From assembly GCA_950295325.1 (NCBI GenBank), contig OX485807.1:2360501-2424500 (forward strand): 64,000 nt of DNA. The letters are read 5' to 3'. The DNA is from Polytrichum commune (lineage: Eukaryota > Streptophyta > Polytrichopsida > Polytrichales > Polytrichaceae). A program made the position numbers and the translations under genes. Every line of letters starts with the position of its first letter. Within the stretch, counting starts at the first letter, position 1. Shown piece by piece: positions 12,179 to 24,284 of this stretch. The notes under the pieces are model-generated. The model was not told where the DNA came from. It saw only the letters and a program-made list of their open reading frames with translations, and did no database searches.

Positions 12179-13063
12179 ATGGCTAGACCGAGCAGGAGCG
12201 CCATTGAGATGTTCGCAGTGCAGATAGATCAGCTACCAGAGTCAGTGTCCGACCCCAACGGAAACGATAATTATGTCCCCAAGGAGGACTTCATTGGGGA
12301 ATGGACGGCACTGCCAGAGAAGACATCAGACGGTTTTTTCTGTCTTCGCTTTACCTACGAGTTGGAAACGACGCCGGACCAGCCAGAGCAATGGGTGCAG
12401 ATGAAGACTTGGGAAGTAGAATCAATTGAGGCACAAGGAGATTATGTGATTTTAGACATGAAAAACAAGAAGGATCACATTAACCTCTTGTTAGAGTACA
12501 GGAGACATAGTTTCTCCTACACATACGAAGAAAATAACGTAGTGGCTGATGCCAAACACTTCCTCAAGGACCTCTTCACGAAGTACGCCTTGAGCTCGTA
12601 CTGGACAGCAAGGAAGTTGGCCGCGCTCTCCTTGAATATCTCCAAGTACAATAGCGCGATCGCCAAAGCCAAGAAGAAGAAGAAGAGCCCATGAAAACCA
12701 TCCGCATCCGGGGCGGGAGGATCGAGAAGTGCACCCAGGCCGGTGCCTTCCGCGAGCAGGGTGACGGAGGGTCCCAGCCGACATTCCACGCCATCGAAGA
12801 GGTCCTGGGACGAAATGGAGAGGTCTGGGGTAACAGAGGGCGCTGAGGTGAGCTCTCCTCCCGTGATGCCAACCCCTTTAAAGAAGGGTGAGAATCCAGA
12901 TGCAGTAAAGGCAACGAAGATCCTACGAGACTTCAATAATTACTCGAAGGATTGCTGGCCCATGGGGCGCCACTTCACGTTCAATGTGGACTGCTTCAAG
13001 TGCGAAAAGTCCCCCAACAAGTGGGTGGTAAGGTCTCGCGAGAGCGGTGGGGTGAAGTGGTAG
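12179..13063 (+). pseudogene. Unrecognised gene with one in-frame stop
   Basis: A frame opens at ATG 12179 immediately after TGCTCTGCAG, which could equally be a splice acceptor, so the true start may be upstream. It runs 171 codons with a Lys-rich end (KAKKKKKSP), meets TGA at 12692-12694, and continues open in the same frame to 13063. The part after the stop contains DFNNYSKDCWPMGRHFTF and CFKCEK. I do not recognise any domain; the first part has a GEW...YELETT region that looks globular. The frame beyond 13063 is lost about 70 bases before a GAGCGG-repeat element end (13135), so its 3' part was probably separated by that insertion. The palindrome cluster directly upstream mirrors the arrangement before the DUF7869 gene. 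Confidence 0.5.
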
Positions 13064-13134
13064 AGCAACAACCTCATGAATAACGTCAAGTGGGATAGGC
13101 AGACCGTCTACGTCATGCCGGGGAAAGTTAGTAT

Positions 13135-13170
13135 GCGAGCGGAGAGCGGTGAGCGAAGAGCGGAGAGCGG
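13135..13170. repeat. GAGCGG-repeat element end (B)
   Basis: Six GAGCGG or GAGCGA units with A or T spacers follow GTATGC. Inward lies CCTATAACCGCGGGAA and, near 13320, ATTAGGGCTT followed by GACGTCACC; element end D has the same order of words at 31507-31600. From 13171 to 13944 no gene is visible; this is the presumed 3' flank of copy B2. Confidence 0.6.
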
Positions 13171-15439
13171 AGAACTCGATTTGAGACATGAAATGAGAGG
13201 AAAAATGCACCTATAACCGCGGGAATGAATGAAAAACATCTAACTATTTTTAGAAAATTTTAATGGTTAGGTAGTCTATTACCATGGAAATAGGCCAACA
13301 TTTTAATAAAATACAACATTAGGGCTTACATCAGTATGACGTCACCAGTTCAATATCCAAACACATATACTATAGTACATATTACTGTAAATTAAAAACA
13401 TGTACTATTTGAAGTAAACACGAAGGAGGTCTCTTAATAAAATTTCTCCACATACAGTACACCCTCTATAAGTGTGAAGTTAAACACTTAGCCTACCCAA
13501 ACAAACAAGGATTTTGCCTTTTGACCAATAAACTCAATGAAAAAAAATCATTGCAGGGGGGTGCCTGCAACGGCACCCCATTCCAGGTTGTCCTTCATGT
13601 ATAATCTGCCACCCTAACCTAACTTGCCTAAGGGCCACTAAATCATAAGCCCAGAAATCAAATTAAACACATAGCGGACCCAAACAAACACAAATTCAGC
13701 CGTATGACCAATGTGCAGATATCTAAGTTACCACCCGGATTAGCAAACATTGGCAGTGTACTTTACCGATTTTACCTCTAGAATTTCAGTTGTATAGTAT
13801 GATCCTATTCAAAGTTGTGTTTGTAGACCATTAAGTAATATAGATGTGCACCTCATATCATTGTTGAACATACTCATGCAGAGATATTAGTAAAGACACT
13901 TGAATGCCATGTTTCAAACAATGGTAGTCAATAGAATGAAAAACTCAGCTCCCATCCGAGGAGTCTTCACGATCAGACTCTAGAGCTTCAATATCACAGA
14001 ACTCAATACATCTACCTGGATAAGATTTAGGAATAATAGTACGATAAACTCCACTAGCTAGTTCAATTGCAGTGTCATTTGCGTAGGAAGGGAGTTCCCA
14101 AGTCTTTGGAGGACTTGGATAAAATGTAGGGTCACAAAAGAAAGGGCGGTGACTAGGATAGCTCATTGGTCCAAATCTGCAAATTCCAAAAGCACCATAG
14201 TTAGGGATCCATATTAATCACAACGACGCTCAAAAGTTTAAAAAATGTATGAGAAAATGTTCAACAAACTCACTTACTGAATCGAAACTTCTTCACAATT
14301 CTCGGGACCACAAGTACATCGCCCTCCGGGTCTTTAGTACTTGCCGTTGCTACAGAAATGACCTCAGGAGCAACACTCGAACGAATCAAGGGTTGTAGTA
14401 CGGCATGGAAAATGGCCTCATCAGCCTCTAATGCCACAATGTGACGCTCGACGTTGCGGCACGCATGGATGGAAGATCCTACAATAAAAAGAATGACAAC
14501 AAAATTAGTGTGATTTCTCTGGAAATAACAGGGAATAGTTTAGGTATGAGTTGGCAGATTGAATCAACATACCCGTAGCAGCAGTGCAGTCTAAAACAAC
14601 ATCCCCAGGGGAGGTACAACTCTGAATTAACATCTGCATTAAAAGAGTAGACTTCTCTCTTGGACCACGCCACGGGGTGGGTCCATTCATGAGCTGATCC
14701 TCACGAGAGACGAGGTTCTGTAGAATATCATCTCTTGATACATCTACCCCGTGTCGGTCAAGAGCGGGAACAGGCTGAAATGAGAATTTGGAAGCAGGTT
14801 TGCCAGGCATGGTCCTCACGACCAATGTAATCCCGAAACGCATACTCTGCCATGGTCCAAAATAAGTGAACAGAGAACAATGAACCAAAAATATGATGAA
14901 ATCAATATGTAGCATTCGTGTCAAACAAAGATTTAAAATTTCACAAAAAATGAAGAGTAAATTAAATTAGTGAATGAACTTACAGTGACACTCTGATTAA
15001 TCGGGGACGTCAGATGAAGGCGGTTCATACCCCACCACTCCTTCCGAACTTGAAAATCGAAACACTCACAATATCCAAGAATCATGGCTTTTGTAGTCAT
15101 TCGAAAAGGGTGAAATAAAATGATGGCCCCGTCATCATGCAAGTGGTTATCGGCAAAATCAAAGATTGGTTGAAGCCACTCGTGAGTCTCTTGATTCCAG
15201 GCAGGAATCGACGTTGGTGGGTTGGACATCCCCGGAACGGGCAAGCCCTCTGGGATATCTGCAAGTATGAAGTCCAGACAGGGCTGGACACCGGTAGTCC
15301 CCTTGTAGAATCGAACTTTGCTTTTGGAATGCTGTTCAATAAACAAGCACACCCAGAAATTAGTACATCTCCACATAAATATGGGTTTTCAAATGGACAA
15401 ACATATCTAACCATAAAACACACAAACTAACCTTACATC

Positions 15440-17285
15440 ATATTAGCCTTAAAACACACAAACTAACCATATAAGAAACCTATGTAACCTTATATCAGAA
15501 TAACCTATTACCTTACAGTTCAAACCAACTTTATATGGGATTACCCATAAAAGAACCTATGTAACCTTATATCAGAGTAACCTATTACATCAAAGTTCAG
15601 ATTAGCCTAATAGGTAGCCAATCTAACCTTATATCAGATTACCCTTATATGAAGCCTATCTAACCTCATACCAGATTATCCTGATAACACTCAATTTAAC
15701 CTAAGCTTATATCAGAATTCACTAACACACAGGTCTAACCTCAATTCCAATTACACTTATAATTTCAGAAATTTCTAACAATCTTTCATCTTATTACCCT
15801 TATACCCAACATTGCTAACTAACCATATATCAAATTACACTTGTGACCCACATATGTAACCTCATATCAGATTACTCTTGTGACCCACATATATAACCTC
15901 ATATCAGATTACTCTTGTGACCCACATATATAACCTCATATCAGATTACTCTTGTGACCCACATATATAACCTCATATCAGATTACTCTTGTGACCCACA
16001 TATATAACCTCATATCAGATTACACTTGTATCAAGCACATCTAGATATCAATATCAACTATGATAGTTTGAATACAAGAGCATCTGTCTCGGGACCGAGA
16101 CATTCATCTCGGCCCTGGAATTTCATAAATATCTAACCTTCTATCACATTACCCTAACTCTGATTGTATCACATTTCACTTACTTAGCTTAGATCAGATT
16201 ACACTACAACCCAACATTGCTAACTTAACCTATATCAAATTACACTTGTGACCCACATAAGAAACCTCATATCAGATTACACTTCACACCCACATATATA
16301 TCCTCATATCAGATTACACAAGAGACCCACATATATGACCTCATATCAGATAACAATTGTATAAAGCATATCTAGATATCAAAATCAACTATGATTGTGA
16401 CAGTATAGTTTGAATACAAGAGCATCTGTCTCGGGACTGAGACATTCATCTCGGCCCTGAAATTTCAGAAATATCTAACCTTATATCACAATACCCTAAC
16501 TCTGATTGTATCACATTTCACTTACTTAGCTTAGATCAGATTACACTACAACCCAACATTGCTAACTTAACCTATATTATCAGATTCCACTTGTGACCCA
16601 CATAAGAAACCTCATATCAGATTACACTTCACACCCACATATATAACCTCATATCAGATTACACTTGAGACCCACATATATGACCTCATATCAGATAACA
16701 CTTGTATAAAGCATATCTAGATATCAAAATCAACTATGATTGTGACAGTATAGTTTGAATACAAGAGCATCTGTCTTGGGACCGAGACACTCATCTCGGC
16801 CCTGGAATTTCAGAAATATCTAACCTTCTATCACATTACCCTAACTCTGATTGTATCACATTTCACTAACTTAGCTTAGATTAGATTACACTACAACCCA
16901 ACATTGCTAACTTAACCTATATCAGATTACACTTGTGACCCACATAAGAAACCTCATATCAGATTACACTTCACACCCACATATATATCCTCATATCAGA
17001 TTACACTTAAAACCCACATATATGACCTCATATCAGATAACAATTGTATAAAACATATCTAGATATCAAAATCAACTATGATTGTGACAGTATAGTTTGA
17101 ATACCAACTAACCTGTCTCGGGACCGAGACATTCATCTCGGCCCTGGAATTTTAGAAATATCTAACCTTATATGACATTACCCTAACTCTGATTGTATCA
17201 CATTTCACTTACTTAGCTTAGATCAGATTACACTACAACCCAACATTGCTAACTTAACCTATATCAGATTCCACTTGTGACCCAC
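15440..17285. repeat. Satellite array in copy B2, first part
   Basis: A 37-bp unit (GATTACTCTTGTGACCCACA followed by TATATAACCTCATATCA) is repeated between 15840 and 16020. A larger unit of about 343 bp follows at least four times and contains the 16-base palindrome with arms GTCTCGG and CCGAGAC (16086, 16428 with one change, 16773 with one change, 17115). The array resumes at 19450. No coding region is seen. It sits where B2 should have its middle exon. Confidence 0.85.
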
Positions 17286-19449
17286 TGTGAGGCCAAACCC
17301 CCCACCCTTAAGCGTCCGTAGTCCGAGTAGTGGGTTTGGGCTCACATTCCTCCGCGGTATTGGATTTGGACTTGGATGAGTCCATAGTGCAAGGTTCACC
17401 CTTCAAGTGGTCTTGGATTTAACTGGAATTTCACTTTTAACAACTCAATGTACGATTTCAATACGTATGTGGAGAATGCACAAGTTAACTATGTTATTTT
17501 AACCTCCTTATGCTCGGGTGCTATTTTGTCTTTGTTTGCTTCTAACGTCCATCCGGCCGCTTTAGCTACACAAGCCCTTAAGGATATCCCTCTCCTAAAT
17601 GGAGTCCGTGCCGTTGACTCTATACTACCACTTGAACTATCACTTGTGTATTCCGTATCGCTACTATAAGAGGTCTCACTTGGTGTCTCCATACCGTACA
17701 TAAGCCTTTAAGTATTAAGAAATACTTATGTGACTTATGTCAATCTCTCCCTCGCACCTTTGGTCTTTGCTTCCTTTGTCTTGCCATCGCGAGAGTGCTC
17801 CACATTCTCCATTAATTTGTGCACGTGGTTTATTTTTAAAGAGAGGATGCAAGTGTTAAAAAAACACTATTCTCTATAGTCAATCTCAAATACATTTACT
17901 TGTGAAAGCCACACATAACACTAACTAGCATAATGTAACTAACTACTTGTCTATGAGCTAATTAGGTAGGCTATCTACTAAGCTCCTTCATGAACCCATC
18001 TCTTTACTTTCTAATTACATAAACCTAGCTCCTTCATAAACCCAGCTCCTTCATGAACCCAGCTTCTTAGCTTCTAACTAAACAAACCCAGCTCCTTCAT
18101 AAACCCAGCTCCTTCATGAACCCAGCTCCTTAGCTTCTAACTAAACAAACCCAGGTCCTTCATAAACCCAGCTCTTTACTTTCTAACTAAACAAACCCAG
18201 CTCCTTCATAAACCCAGCTCCTTCATGAACCCACAACTTTGTAGTTGTAATCCCCAACTACCTCACTAATTATTCAAGCCCTTAACTAATCTTCCTACCT
18301 AATTTCCCTAATTCTACTAACAACCCCTTTCTAATCACACAATTCTTCTCTAATCCTAAAATCCTAAAATCCTAGAGAGGAGAGGGGGAGAGAGAATTTC
18401 CTAACTTCACTAAGACTAACTAATCCACACAAGTATATTTTTGCACTCATCACAACATCAAGTGCTCAACTCTTAAACATGGAACTTGCAACCACGTGTA
18501 TTCAAAACATGAACTTAAAGTACCACAAATTGGAATCATGAATTAACTTTAAAATCCTTCACGTCAACACTAATTCTACCAAGAGGTCAAGCCCTCTTCA
18601 AGGCTAACAAGCCTTGGCTCTCAAACTAAAAACTAAGCACACACATGTGCTCCAATATGGCTTCCCACACCCACACTTATAACTCGTGGGGTGCCTTGGA
18701 GCACAAAGGAAAGAGAGGATGAGTGAGGGAAGAATGAGGGATTATATAGTAAGCTTGAGGGGGTGAGCACCCTCAAGGCTCACGATAAGCCCTTGAGATT
18801 TCCTCCTACTTAGTAGGCGCCAATCCTATCTTCTAAGCCTTCCTCCCTCAAATGATCAACAAGGATCCTAATTCGAACATTTAACTAGCCTTGGCTTTCT
18901 ACCTACCACACTTTACCAAACTTGGGATGCTTCAACCCAAACTTAGCCTCCTTCGCTTTCCGCCGCCATAACTTTCTCCCCTTACTTTCCCAAATCGTCG
19001 CTCACCACTTAATTCAAACCACGATGCTTAACTCGTGATTTGATTGGTGCTTTGAGAATTTGCTTATCCTCCACCTTGCATTCTTCCTTGGGCCTTCCCC
19101 ATTAAGTGGCCATGATGAGGTGGTCCACTTGTGCGCTCCATGTGATCCTCCATTCATCCCAATTCGAATGCACTTGCCTCTTGAGTCACTTTGGTTGTCT
19201 CCATCCATTTGTACTAGCCTACTCACTAACTACTCAATCCAAGTTCTCTTTACCTATCCTCATTCACTCAAATCCTTCCGAAGGTAAAAACACAATAACA
19301 ACTCACATCCTAGCCTCTTACAACATGGTACTTCTAAGACTAACATTTCATTCTTTTTATATTTTTGTGAAGTAACATGCTACTTCAAAGTGCATCAACT
19401 AACGTTTCAAGGGTCTAAGACTAAATGTGGGCACCCTTTTGGGCTCACA
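17286..19449. mobile_element. 2,164-bp TG...CA insertion, probable solo LTR
   Basis: The segment begins TGTGAGGCCAAA and ends TTTGGGCTCACA, a short inverted repeat with one mismatch. It is flanked by a direct 5-bp CCCAC duplication (17281-17285 and 19450-19454), and removing it joins the satellite consensus precisely. TG...CA ends with a 5-bp duplication fit a solo LTR; a DNA transposon with short inverted ends is the alternative. A minisatellite of CCCAGCTCCTTCATGAA units fills 17985-18235. Short open frames on either strand (for example 17489-17701, minus, Ser/Thr-rich) are not convincing. Confidence 0.75.
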
Positions 19450-20870
19450 CCCACATAAGAAACCTCATATCAGATTACACTTCACACCCACATATATAAC
19501 CTCATATCAGATTACACTTGAGACCCACATATATGACCTCATATCAGACAACACTTGTATAAAGCATATCTAGATATCAAAATCAACTATGATTGTGATA
19601 GTATAGTTTGAATACAAGAGCATCTGTCTCGGGACCGAGACATTCATCTCGGCCCTGAAATTTCAGAAATATCTAACCTTCTATCACATTACCCTAACTC
19701 TGATTGTATCACATTTCACTTACTTAGCTTAGATCAGATTACACTACAACCCAACATTGCTAACTTAACCTATATCAGATTACACTTGTGACCCACATAA
19801 GAAACCTCATATCAGATTACACTTCACACCCACATATATATCCTCATATCAGATTACACTTAAGACCCACATATATGACCTCATATCAGATAACAATTGT
19901 ATAAAGCATATCTAGATATCAAAATCAACTATGATTGTGACAGTATAGTTTGAATACCAGCTAAACTGTCTCGGGACCGAGACATTCATCTCGGCCCTGG
20001 AATTTCAGAAAAATATCTAACCTTATATCACATTACCCTAACTCTGCTTGTATCACATTTCACTAACTTAGCTTAGATTAGATTACACTACTACCCAACA
20101 TTGCAACTTAACCTATATCATATTACACTTGTGACCCACATAAGAAACCTCATATCAGATTACACTTCACACCCACATATATAACCTCATATCATATTAC
20201 ACTTGAGACCCACATATATGACCTCATATCAGATAATACATATATGACCTCATATCAGATAACCCACTAAGCTTGTACCCTGGAAATTCATAAATGTGTG
20301 TCGGGAACAGAAATGTGTCTCGGGACCGAGACACTCAAACCTGGCCCTGGAACCCTTTACCAGAAAAAGTGTCTCGGGACCGAGACACACAAACTAGGCC
20401 CTGGAACCCTTAAACCAGAAAGAGTGTCTCGGACCCTCAAACTAGGACCTGGAAATTTCAGAAATTTCAGATAGTAAGGTTAAACTTCAGATACTTCAGA
20501 TACCTTAGAAATTTCAGATACTAACTTCAGATAATAATGTTAAACTACAGATACTTAACCTCGGCCCAAACTCAGATTATTTCAGGTTACACTAACTAAA
20601 TTATGTCAGACTACCCTCACTAAGATTATATTAGATGTCAATAACTAAGCATATCTTATATTTGACTATCTAAGCTTATCTAAGCTTAATTCACTAACTA
20701 AGCCTCATATCAGATTTCACATATAACCCTTAATACAAACATAAGTAGGGGCTACATCAGATTTCACATATAACACAAATTTCTAACCTCATGTCAGATT
20801 ACATTAATACCTCAAAGTGCATACTAACATCATATCAGATTACACATCTAACACACATATAAAACTGTAT
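19450..20870. repeat. Satellite array in copy B2, second part
   Basis: The 343-bp unit continues with palindromes at 19626, 19968, 20317 and 20371; the last two extend to 20 bases (GTGTCTCGG, GA, CCGAGACAC). From 20400 onward the repeats degrade into CAGATACTTCAGATA-type short repeats and then AT-rich sequence, ending next to the splice donor of the exon at 21126-20891. Confidence 0.8.
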
Positions 20871-22710
20871 CATGAAAGGAGAGAACTCACCGAAAGATAA
20901 CTCTTCGGACAATCAAGTCTGTCCCGTTAAATCCCTCAAATTCGTGAGTTTTGTTAAAGGCCTCCTGCCCTCGGAAGAATGTAAGGAAAGCGTTGTCCCA
21001 TAATTTCATTCTACAGTCCTCGATATATGCGGCCAAGGTCAAGGGCTCACTGGGTATTGCAAAGTTGATAGCAAGTCTGTCTTGGCGCAAAATATCTTCA
21101 AATATAATGCAAGCCTGATCGGATATCTATAGATATAGAGAGAATATAAGAACAAGAATTTCCCACATATATTGAAAAAAATGTGAAACCAAATTGAAGA
21201 CCATTTAATGCAAGTGATCAAATCAAGGAGCACAGAAATAAAGGGCACATAGGGGGTTGTGTACTCACTCCTTCCCAAAAACATGCTTTGGCTAGGAATG
21301 CCTGCAATTTGTCCTCATTGGCTGGCTTGGTTGGCAGTTTGCGAGCCTCACGTGTTGACAAAGAGGAATTGAAATATTCCAACCATTTGATTTTTGAAGC
21401 GGGTGATGCCTTTGCAGTAGCGATCAACTGCAATTTCTTTAAGTTGAGCTCGGGGGCAATTGAATTAAGAGTATAGTGACGCGCAATCTATCAACCATAC
21501 AGAAATATGTTAAGACCATGGAGTTTATGAGTATATTGGAAAATGTAGAATGGGTTTTAAAGTTGTGGACATACCTCCCGAAGCCATCCATCTGTCAAAG
21601 CTGGGTTTGCCACACATACTAGTTTTGACATTTTCTTATGAAGTGCCTCTGCTCTCTTTGAAGTTGCGACCTTCATCGCCGCTGCTTTTTCAGCAGCGGA
21701 GACCTCTCCATCCGTTTGCTCAAGAAGTTGACGAACACCCTCATCTGCAGCAAGTGCCAATTCGTGCTGCAAAGGGATTACCATAGTTAGTTTAGAAAAC
21801 TATGTTTGAACAACAATTACAAATACAAAATGTTGAATGGAAATTGACATCAGAGTAATTACATCATTAAGCAGGAACATCACATCATACCTGGAAGATG
21901 AAGCTCGTGAATACATGTAGATTTAATGAATACCACGTCTTCTTCGAAGTTTGAGATTTCTGGCATCTTTTAATATCAGAGGGGGTCAAAATTTCTTTGT
22001 ATTGTTCAAGAGGCATAAATCCATACTTTTGCACTCTGAATAAAGTGTGAACTGTGTTTGTCTTCACGTGAGAGTCTTCCGTATGTCTACAAGCAAAAAC
22101 GATAGATTAAACACAAGAACACTATAATATACGTACATAAATGAAATGGATTTGCAAAATGGATTTACAAAACTTACTTGTTTATGTTATGCATAACTTG
22201 CATAACAATACTGATTTTACCCTTGGTGTCCAGGAGGATGCTATCCACAAGAAAATGCCAGGCCTCATCTGTTTTATGAAGTCGTTCAATATGATTCAAC
22301 CAGGCCTGCCGCCTGTGGTTCCCGTCACACACAAAGAACATCAAATTCGTAAAATCGGCTAATTCCGGAACTGACAGAAGGAATGAGTTGAACTCCTCAT
22401 TATTGGCTCTCCAAATCAGATCCCAAGATGCCTTGTCAGCCTCAGTAACCTCATGTGTTTTTCCTTTTTTCATTGGTCACTGTCACATAAAAGACCGATG
22501 CACCCTCTCTATACCCATGCACAAACTCCTGCTCCAACTTAGCAAGATCGCTTGTGAGAGTTGGCCTCACCATGGGCATGGCCAACATTCTACACAAAGG
22601 AATCGGAAACCTAGATGAACTTAAGGGTTGGACTCTCAGTCGTGAAATCGTGGCTACGGAGTTAAGTTTCTGTCGGGTCCTGATATCATCCTCATCCAGG
22701 AATGCTACGA

Positions 22711-22745
22711 TGTGAGCGGTGAGGGGTGAGCGGTGAGCGGTGAGC
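22711..22745. repeat. GAGCGG-repeat element end (C)
   Basis: TGTGAGCGGTGAGGGG is followed by further GAGCGGT units. It cuts the 5' coding part of copy B2 and faces right, toward the isolated last exon at 23543-23752. Inward, CCCTATGACCGTGGA occurs at 22800, as at the other ends. Confidence 0.6.
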
Positions 22746-22967
22746 AGATCTCGTGAGCAGAAAATCAAAATTTAAAACTCCATTTAACTAAAGTTAGGAC
22801 CCCTATGACCGTGGATTTTGCACATATTTCAAGTTTAATTTTGGAATTATGAGGCCGATATTTATGGAGTGCCTAATTTTTAGGACCAAAAGTTTCTTAA
22901 AATTACCAACGAGTCCCTATGGCCGTGGGAAAATTCAGTGTGGTTGAGAAGATGGTGGACCTATGGG

Positions 22968-23132
22968 AAGAGGCCTCGGATCCGAGGCCTCTTAGTTGTG
23001 GGTAGCTTATGCTTGAAAATCAAAATGTTATGTATATTTGAGTTGGCTACTTGTTTTTGCATTTGGCCATTTCTTGTATGTTCTAGCATGAGGAGGAGGT
23101 TTGGAAAGAGGCCTCGGATCCGAGGCCTCTTT
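22968..23132. repeat. Duplicated perfect palindromes with GGATCC centre
   Basis: A 26-base perfect palindrome (arms AAGAGGCCTCGGA and TCCGAGGCCTCTT) lies at 22968-22993, and a 28-base version at 23105-23132. The flanks are also similar (TTGTGGGTAGCTTATGCTTG versus TTGTGGGTAGGATATGCTTG), so a segment of about 137 bp was duplicated. The region 23133-23540 holds no gene that I can see. Confidence 0.9.
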
Positions 23133-23542
23133 CTTGTGGGTAGGATATGCTTGAGAAATCAAAATGTTAGGTGTATTTGGTTTGGCTACTTGTCTTTAGA
23201 TTGTCTACTAGTTGACGACCACAAAAGTGTAGTGTTATTTGAGAACAACGACAAGATGCATTCAACAAGACAATTGGAATATTAAAAACCACACCACACT
23301 TTATAAATCCAAACACTCAAACATTAACAAGTAACCAAGTGGTGTTAGAAAATATTTTGAACAATATAAAAAAAAACGAAGTCAAAAGTTAACTTAAATA
23401 TGCAATTTCATATATGCAATCCCAAAAACTCCGAAAGTGATACACATACAATGAATTCCATGCGGAATGAGTGCACAAACTAAAAAACCAACGGAAGAAA
23501 AAACGGTATATTAGATAGTACACAGACATTCACATGAAGCTA

Positions 23543-23752
23543 TTACATCAGATCCGAATCACTGTGATCACCTGATGATGAAGACATTCTAGAATCAGTA
23601 ATATCTGCATCAGAGGAGGCCTGACCATCAGATTCTAAAGCTTCTATATCCAAAAACTCTAAAACTCTTCCAACACTATATTCGTTAAATTGAGACTTTT
23701 TGGGCATTTTGAGACATTCATAGAAATAAGAACAAGGATAAATGGAACACAT
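23543..23752 (-). pseudogene. Isolated last exon of the ParB/methyltransferase family (C)
   Basis: The encoded VGRVLEFLDIEALESDG and acidic Ser/Asp tail match the C-termini of B2 (PGRCIEFCDIEALESD) and B3 (KLVLDFLDIEAEQGEESD). It lies about 800 bases inside element end C, the same distance as B2 from end B. Nothing else of the gene is found to its right, so this is a truncated copy. Confidence 0.65.
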
Positions 23753-23880
23753 ATTGGTGAAAGTTGTAAGATGCGAACACTTTGAAGCGGGTGTTTAGAC
23801 CAAGAACCCCATTAATAACTCATATTTGTGATGGTTTAGGGTGGGCAATCGAAACCTTAGACCAAATTGAAGGGGACATC

Positions 23881-24110
23881 TTAAAACATTCATATTAATG
23901 CACACAAAATATGAGAGCTTGTATGAATATGGTTTAGGTAGGGCAATCCAAACCATAGATCTTATTGAAGGGAAAATCTTAAAACATTCATATTAATGCA
24001 CACAAAATATGAGAGCTTGTATGAATATGGTTTAGGTAGGGCACTCCAAACCATAGATCTTATTGAAGGGGAAATCTTAAAACATTCATATTAATGCACA
24101 CAATAAGGCA
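23881..24110. repeat. 98-bp tandem repeat
   Basis: TTAAAACATTCATATTAATG recurs at 23881, 23979 and 24077. Each unit holds GGTTTAGGTAGGGCAATCC followed by AAACC, a worn palindrome-like word also found at 31234. Confidence 0.8.
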
Positions 24111-24284
24111 CTCCAAACCTTAGACCATATGGAAGTGGAAATCATGTCTAACTTATATTATTGCAAAAAAAAACATACAAAGTGTGGCATGTAAAATGCA
24201 TATCATGCTAACACCACACATCCATTGGATAGTGCGACCCAAAATGTTCTTGCCTATGGTCCAAAACCCTACGCCTACTATGGC

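Larger units (their letters stand above)
13945..22768 (-). pseudogene. ParB-like/methyltransferase-like gene, decayed copy (B2)
   Basis: Exons matching the intact gene at 35937-40171 one by one: ParB-like exon ending 22178; 22086-21891; 21766-21575; 21487-21269; 21126-20891; then 15331-14984, 14846-14573, 14478-14274 and 14176-13945. Exons 22086-21891 and 21487-21269 have exactly the lengths of their partners (196 and 219 bases), and splice phases agree. The ParB-like exon has RFPIPLCRM, GYREG and CDGNHRRQAW. Motif IV is LADIPEG in place of the usual ADPPY; motif I is VLDCTAATG. Damage: a frame change at the T6 run 22465-22470 (A6 in coding sense), loss of the exon equivalent to 38039-37364, replacement of the middle by 5.5 kb of satellite, and truncation of the 5' end by another element end at 22711-22745. 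I call it a pseudogene; a very long intron with alternative joining is less likely. Confidence 0.8.
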
